Source: Martelella mediterranea DSM 17316
GTDB taxonomy: Bacteria; Pseudomonadota; Alphaproteobacteria; Rhizobiales; Rhizobiaceae
Length of the DNA stretch: 64,000 bases
NCBI RefSeq assembly: GCF_002043005.1
Contig: NZ_CP020332.1
Location: 62,001-126,000, forward strand
Reading direction: 5' to 3'
The position numbers and the translations under genes were made by a program. Positions 8,784-16,483 of the stretch are shown here, piece after piece (within the stretch, counting starts at the first letter, position 1; the number at the start of each line of letters is the position of its first letter). The notes beneath the pieces were generated by a model, which did no database searches, was not told where the DNA came from, and saw only the letters and a program-made list of their open reading frames with translations.

Positions 8784-8931
8784 GGACGAAATCATCCAGC
8801 GATTTCAAGGTGATACCGGCCGAGAAGGCAGCATCGGATTCCGCAATATCTGGCCCGCGCGGGCGGGCCAAGGCAGGCAGGGGCGCGGTGGTCGCGGCGG
8901 TTCTGGCATGTGATGCGGCGTACGAATCCAT
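8784..8931 (-). pseudogene. 5' fragment of a DUF1403-family gene cut by the IS6 element
   Basis: From the ATG at 8931 the minus strand reads an Ala-rich start and then ARPRGPDIAESDAAFSAGIT and LKSLDDFVR, which resembles the N-terminus of DUF1403 proteins found beside integrases on rhizobial plasmids (recalled similarity, not searched). At 8783 the frame runs into the right end of the IS6 element and continues as element sequence. Only about 49 native codons remain, so the gene is dead here. Confidence 0.5.
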
Positions 8932-9013
8932 GGCGTGGAGGCTAATCGAAACGAGCGGTTAATGCCAGTGAAATCGACGAAAACCGCACAGCCTGTCTTT
9001 TCTCTATAATGAT

Positions 9014-9032
9014 TGATAATGTTGCATTATCA
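9014..9032. promoter_or_regulatory. Palindromic operator candidate, ATG-TTG-CAT core (site 1)
   Basis: TGATAATGTTGCATTATCA is a perfect inverted repeat with 8-bp arms around TTG. It sits in an AT-rich gap between the divergent DUF1403 fragment (start 8931) and the integrase (start 9078). The same ATGTTGCAT core recurs upstream of the parB-like gene, between the divergent dot/icm operons, inside the first plus-strand gene there, and upstream of dotD. The position fits control of the divergent promoters. Confidence 0.55.
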
Positions 9033-9077
9033 TTCATTATATACATTATAAGGAAAAACCCCATTTTGAGGCCCGAA

Positions 9078-9259
9078 ATGCCCGAAAACGACGCCGATCC
9101 GCACGCCAGTCCGTCTCCCGGCACGGGAGCGGAGGATGCCTTGCACGTTTCCGGGGCGTCGGGCGCAGTGGCCAGCCACCTCGCGCCGCTGGTCGAACGC
9201 GCCCGCGGTTATGTCGAGGCCGCAAGCGCGGCCAATACCCGACGCGCCTACGCTGCGGA
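9078..9259 (+). pseudogene. Tyrosine integrase, 5' fragment interrupted by IS21
   Basis: From ATG 9078 the frame encodes about 60 residues of an integrase N-terminal (SAM-like) domain: VERARGYVEAASAANTRRAY then AAD. At 9260 it enters the left end of the IS21-family element and soon stops at 9293. The rest of an integrase resumes at about 11870 on the other side. The last 18 native bases (CGCGCCTACGCTGCGGAT) are repeated beyond the element as a diverged copy, so the halves do not simply rejoin. Confidence 0.8.
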
Positions 9260-9419
9260 TTCCGAAGTTAACCGGCCGGGTATTCCGATTTGAAGCCGGC
9301 CGCCATTCCGGAATGAAGCCGGCCACGATTCCGATTAATAACCGGCCACCTTGAAGGCATGAGACACCCCCTGGGTCAGCAACTTTGGCATGACTGTCCT
9401 TTTGAACAAAGGAAGCGTG

Positions 9420-10955
9420 ATGCCGGCAAAGAGAAGGCTGACCATGAGACAATTACGACAAATGCTCCGGCTTGCCGGAGACGGGACCAGCACCCGTGAG
9501 ATTGCACTGACGCTCGGCGTGGCGCGCAGCACCGTTCAGGATAATCTGAAGCGAGCGGCCGCGGCGGGACTGCGCTGGCCGCTTTGCGGTGACCTTACCG
9601 ACGATGCGATCGAGGACAGGCTGTTCGCGCGCGCCGGCGTCAAGCCGGGTTTGCGGCGGCGACCGGAACCCGGCTGGGCGGAACTGGCGGTGGAACTGCG
9701 CAAGCCTGGCGTGACGCTGCTCATCCTGTGGGAGGAGTACCGCGCCGTTCACCCCGGTGGTTACGGCTACAGCCGTTTCTGTGATCTTTTCCGAAGTTTC
9801 GAGAAGCGGTTGTCACCGACAATGCGCCAGGACCATGTTGCCGGCGACAAGGTCTTCGTGGACTATTCGGGCAAGAAGATCGCCATCGCCGACCCGCTGA
9901 CCGGCGAGATCCGCGAGGCGGAGATCTTCGTCGCCGTTCTGGGCGCCTCCGGTTTCACCTATGCGCAAGCGACCTGGACGCAGACGTTGCCGGACTGGAT
10001 CGGCGCGCATGTGCGCATGTTCCGCTTCTTCGGCGGCGTCCCGCGCCTGATCGTGCCCGACAATCTGAAGTCCGGCGTCAACCGCGCTTCCTTCTACGAT
10101 CCGGAGGTCAACCGCAGCTACGCCATGATGGCGTCCCATTATGGCATCGGCGTGCTGCCGGCCCGGCCGAGACGTCCGAAGGACAAGGCAAAGGTCGAGA
10201 ACGGGGTCCGTTTCGCCCAGACCTGTATCCTCGGCCGGCTGCGGCGGCAGACCTTTTTCTCGCTTGCCGAGGCGAACGCCGCAATCGCCGGGGCGCTCGA
10301 TCGCATCAACGATCATGTCATGCGCCGCCTTGGCGTCAGCCGCCGCCATCTTTTCGAAACTGTCGAGAAGCCCGCGCTCTCGGGCCTGCCCGGCGAGGAC
10401 TACGAATTCGCCGAATGGCGGCTTGCCCGTGTGTCGACGGACTATCACGTCGAGTTCGACCGCTTCTTCTATTCCGTGCCGCACAGCCTCATCCGTCAGC
10501 AGGTCGACATCCGCGCGACGCAGAGAACGATCGAGATATTCCTCCGCGGCAAGCGCATAGCAATCCATCAGCGCCGCTATGGCGGGCGCCGCTACGGCAC
10601 GATCCCCGACCATATGCCCAGTTCCCACCGGCGTTATGCCGAATGGACGCCGGACCGCTTCCGGCGGTGGGCAGCTTCCATAGGACCACAGACTGAAGGG
10701 CTGATCGTCGCCATCCTGGCAAGCCGGCCGCATCCCGAGCAGGGCTTCAGAACATGTCTGGGGGTGCTCCGGCTTTACCGAGAGCTCCGCCGAGACCATG
10801 CCGAAGCGGTATCGGCCCGTGCGGTCGAGATCGGCGGGTTCACCTGCAAGAGCATTTCCGCGCTCATTGCCAACCATAAAGCAGCCCGGCCAACCGCAGG
10901 TCCCGGCGCCATCATGGATCACGCCAATCTGCGTGGCCCCGGTTACTTCCATTAA
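9420..10955 (+). CDS. istA: IS21-family transposase IstA
   Basis: 511 aa from the ATG at 9420, which has a strong AAAGGAAG ribosome site; an upstream ATG at 9390 lacks one. An N-terminal helix-turn-helix (STREIALTLGVARSTVQDNL) is followed by an RNase-H-like DDE core with DKVFVDYSGKKIAI, RLIVPDNLKSGVNR and KDKAKVENGVRFAQ. It ends with the Mu-transposase C-terminal beta domain. It catalyses strand cutting and transfer together with IstB. The frame is intact. Confidence 0.96.
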   Translation: MPAKRRLTMRQLRQMLRLAGDGTSTREIALTLGVARSTVQDNLKRAAAAGLRWPLCGDLTDDAIEDRLFARAGVKPGLRRRPEPGWAELAVELRKPGVTLLILWEEYRAVHPGGYGYSRFCDLFRSFEKRLSPTMRQDHVAGDKVFVDYSGKKIAIADPLTGEIREAEIFVAVLGASGFTYAQATWTQTLPDWIGAHVRMFRFFGGVPRLIVPDNLKSGVNRASFYDPEVNRSYAMMASHYGIGVLPARPRRPKDKAKVENGVRFAQTCILGRLRRQTFFSLAEANAAIAGALDRINDHVMRRLGVSRRHLFETVEKPALSGLPGEDYEFAEWRLARVSTDYHVEFDRFFYSVPHSLIRQQVDIRATQRTIEIFLRGKRIAIHQRRYGGRRYGTIPDHMPSSHRRYAEWTPDRFRRWAASIGPQTEGLIVAILASRPHPEQGFRTCLGVLRLYRELRRDHAEAVSARAVEIGGFTCKSISALIANHKAARPTAGPGAIMDHANLRGPGYFH

Positions 10956-10969
10956 GGAGACAAGAGATC

Positions 10970-11725
10970 ATGTTGACCCACCCCACACTGGACCGGCTGA
11001 GCGAGCTTGGCCTTCACGGCATGGCCAAGGCCTTCCGGGACCTCGATGCACAGCCGGAAGCCCGCGCCCTCGAACATGGCGAATGGCTCGCCATCCTTCT
11101 TGAGCATGAAGCGACGCTGCGGCGGCAGAAGCGCTTCGAGGCCCGCGCCCGGGCAGCCCGGCTGCGCCATGCCGCGCAGGTCGAGGATACCGATTTCCGT
11201 GCCGAACGCGGTCTCGACCGCACGCTGTTCCTCAATCTCGCCACCTGCGACTGGATACGAAAGCGGCACGGGCTCCTCATCACCGGTCCAGCCGGCGTCG
11301 GCAAGAGCTGGCTCGCCTGCGCCCTGGGCCAAAAGGCCTGCCGGGAGGACTTCTCCGTCGTCTACCACCGTGCGCCAAGGCTCTTCGCCGCACTTGCCCT
11401 GGCGCGCGGCGATGGCCGGTACGCCAGGATGCTGAAGGCGCTGGCGAGAACCGATTTGCTCATCCTTGATGACTGGGGCCCCGAAAAGCTCAATGACGAT
11501 CAGCGACGCGACCTCCTCGAGATCATCGAGGACCGCTATGAGCGCCGCTCGACCATCGTCACCAGCCAGGTCCCCGTCGACCAATGGTATGAAATCATCG
11601 GCAATCCCACCATAGCCGATGCCATCCTCGATCGCCTCGTTCACAATGCCTATCGCATCGAATTGACGGGCGAAAGCATGCGAAAAAATCGTACTATCCC
11701 GCCCGCTGATACAACGCGGACTTGA
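10970..11725 (+). CDS. istB: IS21 helper ATPase IstB
   Basis: 251 aa, full length, beginning 14 bp after istA. A DnaC-like AAA+ ATPase with Walker A LLITGPAGVGKSWLACALG at about residues 100-118 and Walker B DLLILDDWG at about 165. It also has the conserved DLLEIIEDRYERRSTIVTSQ and HNAYRIELTGESMRK. It assists IstA in target capture. Confidence 0.97.
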   Translation: MLTHPTLDRLSELGLHGMAKAFRDLDAQPEARALEHGEWLAILLEHEATLRRQKRFEARARAARLRHAAQVEDTDFRAERGLDRTLFLNLATCDWIRKRHGLLITGPAGVGKSWLACALGQKACREDFSVVYHRAPRLFAALALARGDGRYARMLKALARTDLLILDDWGPEKLNDDQRRDLLEIIEDRYERRSTIVTSQVPVDQWYEIIGNPTIADAILDRLVHNAYRIELTGESMRKNRTIPPADTTRT

Positions 11726-11869
11726 CCGGAAGGAAAACCCGAACCAAACATCCACACTGACCCAGGTTCAGCCCCAACGGTGGCCGGCTTCAAATCGGAA
11801 TCCCGGCCGGAATGAAATTGGAATGGGTGGCCGCCTTCGTTTCGGAAAACATGGCCGGCTTCATCGGAA

Positions 11870-12786
11870 TTCGCACCTACGCCGCCGACTGGGCCCATTT
11901 TACCGGCTGGTGCCGGCGCAAGGGACTTGTCCCCCTGCCCCCGGATCCGGCGACCGTCGGGCTCTACATCACGGCGCTCGCCTCGGGCGCGGCCACTCCC
12001 GGAGCCAAGCCCAGCACGGTCTCCACCATCGAGCGGCGGCTGTCGGCGCTCTCATGGAATTATGCCCAGCGCGGCCTCGTTCTCGATCGCCGCGACAGGC
12101 ACATCGCCACCGTGCTTGCCGGCATCCGCAATCGCCATGCAGCACCGCCGCGCCAGAAGGAGGCGATCCTGCCCGAAGAGCTGATCGCCATGGTCGAAAC
12201 GCTCGACCGGGGCACGCTCCGGGGCCTGCGCGACCGGGCCATGCTGCTGATGGGATTTGCCGGCGGGTTGCGCCGCTCGGAAATCGTCGCGCTCGATTGC
12301 GGCCGCGACCAGAGCGAGGACGGAAACGGCTGGATCGACCTTTTCGACAAGGGGATGCTGGTGACCCTGCGCGGAAAAACCGGCTGGCGCGAAGTCGAGA
12401 TCGGCCGCGGCTCCTCCGATCTCACCTGCCCGGTCGCAGCCGTCGAAACCTGGCTGAAACTCGGTCGGATTGGTCATGGTCCCCTGTTCCGCCGCGTCAC
12501 CGGCAAGGGCAAGACCGTCGGCCCCGCGCGTCTGAAGGATCAGGAAATTGCCCGCCTCATCAAGAAGACCGTGATCGCCGCCGGCATTCGCGGTGAACTC
12601 CCGGAGGCCGAACGGATAAAACTGTTCTCCGGCCATTCGCTGCGCGCCGGCCTCGCCTCCTCCGCCGAAGTCGACGAGCGCTATGTCCAGAAACAGCTCG
12701 GCCATGCCTCCGCCGAGATGACGCGCAAGTATCAGCGCAGACGCGACCGGTTCCGCGTCAATCTCACAAAGGCTGCGGGGTTGTAG
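11870..12786 (+). pseudogene. Tyrosine integrase, 3' portion after the IS21 element
   Basis: The frame is open from 11812 inside the IS21 end and enters native integrase sequence at about 11870 (RTYAADWAHFTGWCRRKGL). The catalytic domain is complete: first Arg in GFAGGLRRSEIVAL, HSLRAGL for His-Arg, KQLGHASAEM for the second His, and Tyr in TRKYQRR. The native start is gone. Translation from ATG 11812 would give a 324-aa product carrying IS-derived residues at its N-terminus; whether it is active is unknown. The boundary repeats RxYAAD from the 5' fragment with silent differences. Confidence 0.85.
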
Positions 12787-12811
12787 CAGCCCCTCCCCTG
12801 CCGTGGCTCTC

Positions 12812-13138
12812 TCAGAGCTTTGGGCCGTGTCGGGAGCGCTCCGCAATACGCGACAGATCAACTTTCTTGCCCGCGACATCCGCGACGATCTTCAATGTGC
12901 CGCCAAGGGATTCAACATAATCGCGAAGCGTCGACAGCTTCATGTCGGCCCGCTTCTCCAGTCTCGAAACATTGTTCTGCTTGATACCTGTTCCGACGGA
13001 CACATCCTCCTGCGTCCGTCCGGCAAGTACGCGCAGTTCCCGCAGATTGTAGGCCGTAACAAGCTCGCCGGCACGCTTTTGAATAGCGCCTCGTTCTTCT
13101 TCAGGAAGCGTCTGCATTATCTTATCGAGATCATCCAT
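12812..13138 (-). CDS. XRE-family antitoxin (HigA-like)
   Basis: 108 aa. An N-terminal helical region is followed by a Cro/C1-type helix-turn-helix (LRELRVLAGRTQEDVSVGTG followed by IKQNNVSRLEKR), with a C-terminal tail ending DLSRIAERSRHGPKL. It overlaps the end of the upstream toxin-like gene by 8 bp. The order toxin then antitoxin is the HigBA arrangement. It should neutralise the toxin and repress the shared promoter. Confidence 0.88.
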   Translation of the reverse strand: MDDLDKIMQTLPEEERGAIQKRAGELVTAYNLRELRVLAGRTQEDVSVGTGIKQNNVSRLEKRADMKLSTLRDYVESLGGTLKIVADVAGKKVDLSRIAERSRHGPKL

Positions 13139-13496
13139 GTTTCTTCTCCAACTCGCTCAAATGCTCATCGTACCGTTTGTCCGCCAGATCGATCAGGCGC
13201 TTGTAAAAGAGTTTCTGGCTCACGCCGCTCTTTGCACCGCCGCAGAGGACTACAGCCTTTCGCTCCGGATCGAAGGCAAAGGCGAACCGCCATTGCACCT
13301 TCAACACCTTGACGCGCAGTTCCTTCATGTTCGCGTGTTTGGAGCCTTCGAGTGTGTCGACCTCAGGCCGCCCCAGTCGAAATCCCTTTTCGCGAAGCAG
13401 CACCAGATGCGCGAGCAATTCGACCCGAACATCTTCTGGAAGATCTGTGATCTCGCCTTTGAAGCGGTCATGAAACGCGACCTTCCATTTCGTCAT
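13131..13496 (-). CDS. RelE/HigB-type toxin
   Basis: 121 aa. The pattern is that of phage-derived Gp49-like/HigB toxins: KVAFHDRFKGEITDLPEDVR, then LREKGFRLGRPEVDTLEGS, then MKELRVKVLKVQWRFAFAFD and AVVLCGGAKSG near the end. Members of this family are ribosome-dependent mRNA endonucleases. First gene of a two-gene operon with the XRE antitoxin and next to repABC, where it would favour plasmid maintenance. Confidence 0.88.
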   Translation of the reverse strand: MTKWKVAFHDRFKGEITDLPEDVRVELLAHLVLLREKGFRLGRPEVDTLEGSKHANMKELRVKVLKVQWRFAFAFDPERKAVVLCGGAKSGVSQKLFYKRLIDLADKRYDEHLSELEKKHG

Positions 13497-13500
13497 TTAA

Positions 13501-13530
13501 TATCCTAAACGATATAGATACTTTGGGATA
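13501..13530 (-). promoter_or_regulatory. Operator/promoter candidate of the HigBA-like operon
   Basis: An imperfect inverted repeat, TATCCTAAA at 13501-13509 and TTTGGGATA at 13522-13530, lies immediately upstream of the toxin start at 13496 in an AT-rich stretch. Autoregulation by the antitoxin at such a site is usual for this class. Binding is inferred. Confidence 0.5.
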
Positions 13531-13843
13531 TATAGCTCATCTTTCTCCCGGAGACAACAGTAACTCTTCCTCTGGAGAGGCCAGCAGATGATAAATTATC
13601 CGTAGCTTCTATGTTTGAAAATTGGCCTTCAACGAACTCACAGGCGCTGGCACATGGCAACTGACACGCACAACCGGCCCTCCCGGTTCGCACAGCCCCC
13701 TTACCGGCTATGGCCAAGCAATCACCAATGCGCCGCTCGACATATTCGGCGGTCTGGTCGACTCGGCATCATAGAACGGGGCCGAACGTTCGATATCAAT
13801 GGTTCCCACCTTTACGTGACTGAACATAGGCTTGCATTGCAAA
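13531..13843. other. Intergenic region without a recognisable gene
   Basis: About 310 bases between the toxin-antitoxin promoter and the end of repC. Short open frames exist on both strands, but none shows recognisable motifs. It probably holds the end of the repC transcript; no clear terminator hairpin was seen. Confidence 0.5.
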
Positions 13844-15154
13844 TCATCTCCGAGGCTTCTTTAGCGAGCGTGCCAAAGCGGGCGAAACCGAAAGACCGCC
13901 CTCCCCTGTGCTATCGTCATCGGGTTTTGGCGGCGGCGGGCTGTTTCCGGCCTCGATCCGAGCCCTCAACAGGGCCATCACCATCGGCCAGACGGAGAAT
14001 TGGCCGTCTCTCGCCCGTTCCGTCAGGTTGCGCAGATACCCGCCGGCGCTGATGATCTCGTTGCCGCGCTGATAGATCGCGGCAAGGGTGATCGCGGCCT
14101 GTTTGTCGCCCATCACCTCCGCCGCCTCGCGCCAGGCGCTGGGACTGACGCCCAGCATCGGCCGGGCGATCTCGACGATGCCCAGAAACTCCCGCCAGTT
14201 GCGGATGGAGCCGCCCTTCGCCAAATCCCGCCAGCCTTCGCAAGCGTCCAGCACCAGTGCCAATGGCATTTCCCGCTTCGGCAGGCTGTGCAGGTTGTCA
14301 GTTTCGCCGGCGTTGCCGCTCACGTCTGATTTATTTCTAAAGCCGTATTCAGATTCAGATTGTGAGTCTGGGTTTGAATTCTGTTTGTGGCGCTCAGAAT
14401 GAGACTCATTGGCGCTCTTATTTTGCAAATTCACGTGATTTTCCAATGTCTCACGCACTTCCTCATGCAGAAGGGCCAGGGCATCGCAAATATCCTCCGC
14501 GATCGCCAGGTCAGGGACGCGTGGAAGCCGGTCGATGATGTCGCGGTAAACACGGCCCATCTTCGCCCAGTCGCCCGGAACGCCCTCATCGAGCCCGGCC
14601 TCGATCATCTTGACGATATCGCGACGCAGAAGCGTCAGCCGTTCCCTCGCGCATTTCAGGGCCCGACGCTCCTCGGCGATCGTCTCGGCCATCGCGGCAA
14701 ACTCCTCGGCCCGGGCAACGAGCGGCGACAGGTCGAAGCCATAGGCCTGCTCCACCTGCCCTCCCCTGCCCTTGCGGGCGAAGCGCTTGCCGTTCGGACT
14801 ATCGCGGCGGATGATCAAGCCGCACTCGACCAGGACCGCCAGATGACGGCGCAGCGTCGCCGGCGAAATGCCGTTGGCGCGGGCGATCAACTGCTCATTG
14901 GAGGGCCAGACCACGAAGCCGGTTTCCTCCGAAAGCTCGTTTTCGGGATAGAAGGTCAAAAGCGCGTTCAGGATCGCAAGGCCGCGATCGCTCGCCCCCA
15001 ACGCTTCCCGCGCTTCCCGCACTGTATGAAACAGTTTCCACTTGTTGAGCCGCGCCCCCTTCGGGGATTCCCGCGCCGCTTTCTGGCTTGAAAGCATCGC
15101 GAGCGACATCGGCCGCCGCCCAAAGGGCGTCGTTGTTGCAGTATGTGTTTGCAT
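13844..15154 (-). CDS. repC: RepC replication initiator of the repABC unit
   Basis: 436 aa. Start at 15154 agrees with the family opening (TTPFGRRPMSLAMLSSQ within the first 25 residues). A winged-helix domain follows (VVWPSNEQLIARANGISPAT), and the C-terminal RepC domain contains RPMLGVSPSAWREAAEVMG and AGGYLRNLTERARDG. RepC binds and opens the origin, which in this family lies inside repC itself. The middle of the gene (14310-14450) is distinctly AT-rich, as expected. It is the third gene of repA-repB-repC on the minus strand, separated from repB by the counter-transcribed RNA region. Confidence 0.96.
   Translation of the reverse strand: MQTHTATTTPFGRRPMSLAMLSSQKAARESPKGARLNKWKLFHTVREAREALGASDRGLAILNALLTFYPENELSEETGFVVWPSNEQLIARANGISPATLRRHLAVLVECGLIIRRDSPNGKRFARKGRGGQVEQAYGFDLSPLVARAEEFAAMAETIAEERRALKCARERLTLLRRDIVKMIEAGLDEGVPGDWAKMGRVYRDIIDRLPRVPDLAIAEDICDALALLHEEVRETLENHVNLQNKSANESHSERHKQNSNPDSQSESEYGFRNKSDVSGNAGETDNLHSLPKREMPLALVLDACEGWRDLAKGGSIRNWREFLGIVEIARPMLGVSPSAWREAAEVMGDKQAAITLAAIYQRGNEIISAGGYLRNLTERARDGQFSVWPMVMALLRARIEAGNSPPPPKPDDDSTGEGGLSVSPALARSLKKPRR
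14310..14450. other. AT-rich segment inside repC, probable oriV
   Basis: This stretch of repC is much richer in A and T than its surroundings and encodes a low-complexity polar linker (Asn, Ser, Glu). In repABC plasmids the replication origin has been mapped to an AT-rich region within the repC coding sequence. Placement here is by analogy; no iterons were identified. Confidence 0.45.
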
Positions 15155-15221
15155 CTTTGTTCACCTGTTGCCAGGCAATAGAAATCGGATCGCCGAATCG
15201 ACGCTCGTCGCCCAAAAGAGC

Positions 15222-15303
15222 TTGACTGAGATTCCAGGAAGTGCGATTCTCTAGCTACCACACGTAGAGAAGGCTTCCGGAAGCGATTTCGGGGCCTTTT
15301 TCT
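15222..15303 (+). ncRNA. Counter-transcribed RNA (incA/ctRNA) between repB and repC, with promoter and terminator
   Basis: On the plus strand, antisense to the repB-repC transcript, there is a -35 TTGACT (15222-15227), a 17-bp spacer and a -10-like GATTCT (15245-15250). Transcription would begin near 15256. A terminator follows: stem AGGCTTC (15271-15277) with GGGGCCT (15291-15297, two G-U pairs) and a T-run to 15303. The predicted RNA is about 48 nt. Position and orientation match the small antisense RNAs that limit RepC translation and determine incompatibility in repABC plasmids. Confidence 0.75.
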
Positions 15304-15327
15304 TTGCCGTTCTCTCTTTGACCGCGG

Positions 15328-16347
15328 CTAGCGGCCCGTTGTTCGGTCCTTTTCCTCCTTTTGCCTAGCTTCAAATTCTCGATACAGTTCATCCAGTTTA
15401 CCCGAAACGAACTGCGCAAACGCGGGAACGACCTTATCTTCGAAGATCAGCGTCGTTTTAGCCTTGTCCGTCTGGATGCGCGCGGCACGCTTACCAGATG
15501 GCGTTTTCCATTGCTCGACACGGCTACCCTTCGGCCGCGCGTTTTTCACGTCCAAGGCCTTTAGTATAAGCTGGAACCGTCCGTCGCTACCGGCTGAAGC
15601 AAAGCCCTCTTCCTCAAGAATACGCTCAAGCCGATCGCCGTCCTCTTCCTTTTCTAGAGCTTCAACGAGCTTCATCCAGCGTGCCCGTCCAGCTTTGGGC
15701 GCCGGCCCAATCCGCCCGACGAGCCTCTCTGGCACTCGCCGTGCGATCGCTATATATCTGCTGACATCCGATTTGTCCGAGCAAAGGGCAGCTATGATGG
15801 TCGCGCGGTCACATCCAGAATCTTCGAGATTCTTCGCAAAGAAAGCCTTTTCGATAAAGGACAGGTCCTCGCGATCCAGGTTCTCCCGTCCCTGAGCCAC
15901 GAAAAGCTCTTGGTCACTGAGGCTGCGAACGATAGCACGAACCGGTCTGCCCAACGCCTGCGCCGCACGCAATCGACGACGACCATAGGCGATCTGAAAG
16001 CGCCCGCGACCGGCCGGGCTGGGACGGACGAGAATTGGAACTTGCTGCCCGTTATCGGATATCGACTTCACAAGCTCATCGAATGCGGGGTCAACATCAA
16101 TCGGAATACGATCTGCGATTGGCGAGCGCTCAATTGCCTCTGGCTCGAGCTCAACGACGACATCACCCTTTTCCAGCTGTTCCTGAAGACGAGTTGCCAG
16201 CTTTGCGCCATCGGTCATTTGTTTGAGCGATGTGCCCATGGCGGAAATGGCACCCGTTCTTACCCGTTCACCAGCCTTATCGCTTTCTCCGGCGGTCGAA
16301 GTCGGCTTCTGCAGATAGAGCGAGTTGATCGCGTCCTTGCGGCTCAT
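15328..16347 (-). CDS. repB: RepB, ParB-type partition protein
   Basis: 339 aa. The N-terminal region (SRKDAINSLYL) is typical of RepB. A ParB nuclease-like domain follows with ISDNGQQVPILVRPSPAGRG and QIAYGRRRLRAAQALGRPV, then a helix-turn-helix segment around SGCDRATIIAALCSDKSDVS. RepB binds parS and is loaded onto DNA for partition with the RepA ATPase. It is second in the operon, 136 bp after repA, with two parS palindromes in that gap. Confidence 0.95.
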   Translation of the reverse strand: MSRKDAINSLYLQKPTSTAGESDKAGERVRTGAISAMGTSLKQMTDGAKLATRLQEQLEKGDVVVELEPEAIERSPIADRIPIDVDPAFDELVKSISDNGQQVPILVRPSPAGRGRFQIAYGRRRLRAAQALGRPVRAIVRSLSDQELFVAQGRENLDREDLSFIEKAFFAKNLEDSGCDRATIIAALCSDKSDVSRYIAIARRVPERLVGRIGPAPKAGRARWMKLVEALEKEEDGDRLERILEEEGFASAGSDGRFQLILKALDVKNARPKGSRVEQWKTPSGKRAARIQTDKAKTTLIFEDKVVPAFAQFVSGKLDELYREFEARQKEEKDRTTGR

Positions 16348-16393
16348 GAGAAAAGCTCCTGGAGAGGATCGTTGGAGCGTCGGCGGTGTCCAT

Positions 16394-16409
16394 GTTGGGA
16401 GCTCCCAAC
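16394..16409. promoter_or_regulatory. parS centromere site 1
   Basis: GTTGGGAGCTCCCAAC is a perfect 16-bp palindrome that fits the repABC parS consensus GTTnnnnGCnnnnAAC exactly. It lies between repA and repB, a documented parS location, and is the expected binding site of RepB. Confidence 0.9.
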
Positions 16410-16436
16410 AAGTGGATCATACGCGGTAGCCATACT

Positions 16437-16452
16437 GTTGGGAGCTCCCAAC
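16437..16452. promoter_or_regulatory. parS centromere site 2
   Basis: A second identical copy of the 16-bp palindrome GTTGGGAGCTCCCAAC, 43 bp from the first and on the same helical face within about a tenth of a turn. Both copies are followed by ACAAGT-like bases. Twin parS sites suggest cooperative RepB loading. Confidence 0.9.
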
Positions 16453-16483
16453 AAGTCGCCAGCGGAGGAGGCGAGGGGGGTAG

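Larger units (their letters stand above)
9260..11869 (+). mobile_element. IS21-family insertion sequence, about 2.6 kb
   Basis: Contains istA and istB in the usual tandem order. Each end carries several copies of a roughly 20-bp repeat of the form ATTCCGATTTGAAGCCGGCC, in opposite orientation at the two ends, as is typical of the multiple transposase sites of IS21 elements. Boundaries are placed at TTCCGA on the left and its complement TCGGAA on the right, and could be off by a few bases. No clean target duplication is seen. The element splits an integrase gene. Confidence 0.9.

Noticed and set aside
7966..8791. 8-bp target duplication around the IS6 element
   Set aside because: The flanking octamers ACGTGAGG and GGACGAAA do not match.
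9813..10952. 379-codon minus-strand frame over istA
   Set aside because: Mirror frame of a recognised transposase; no motif of its own.
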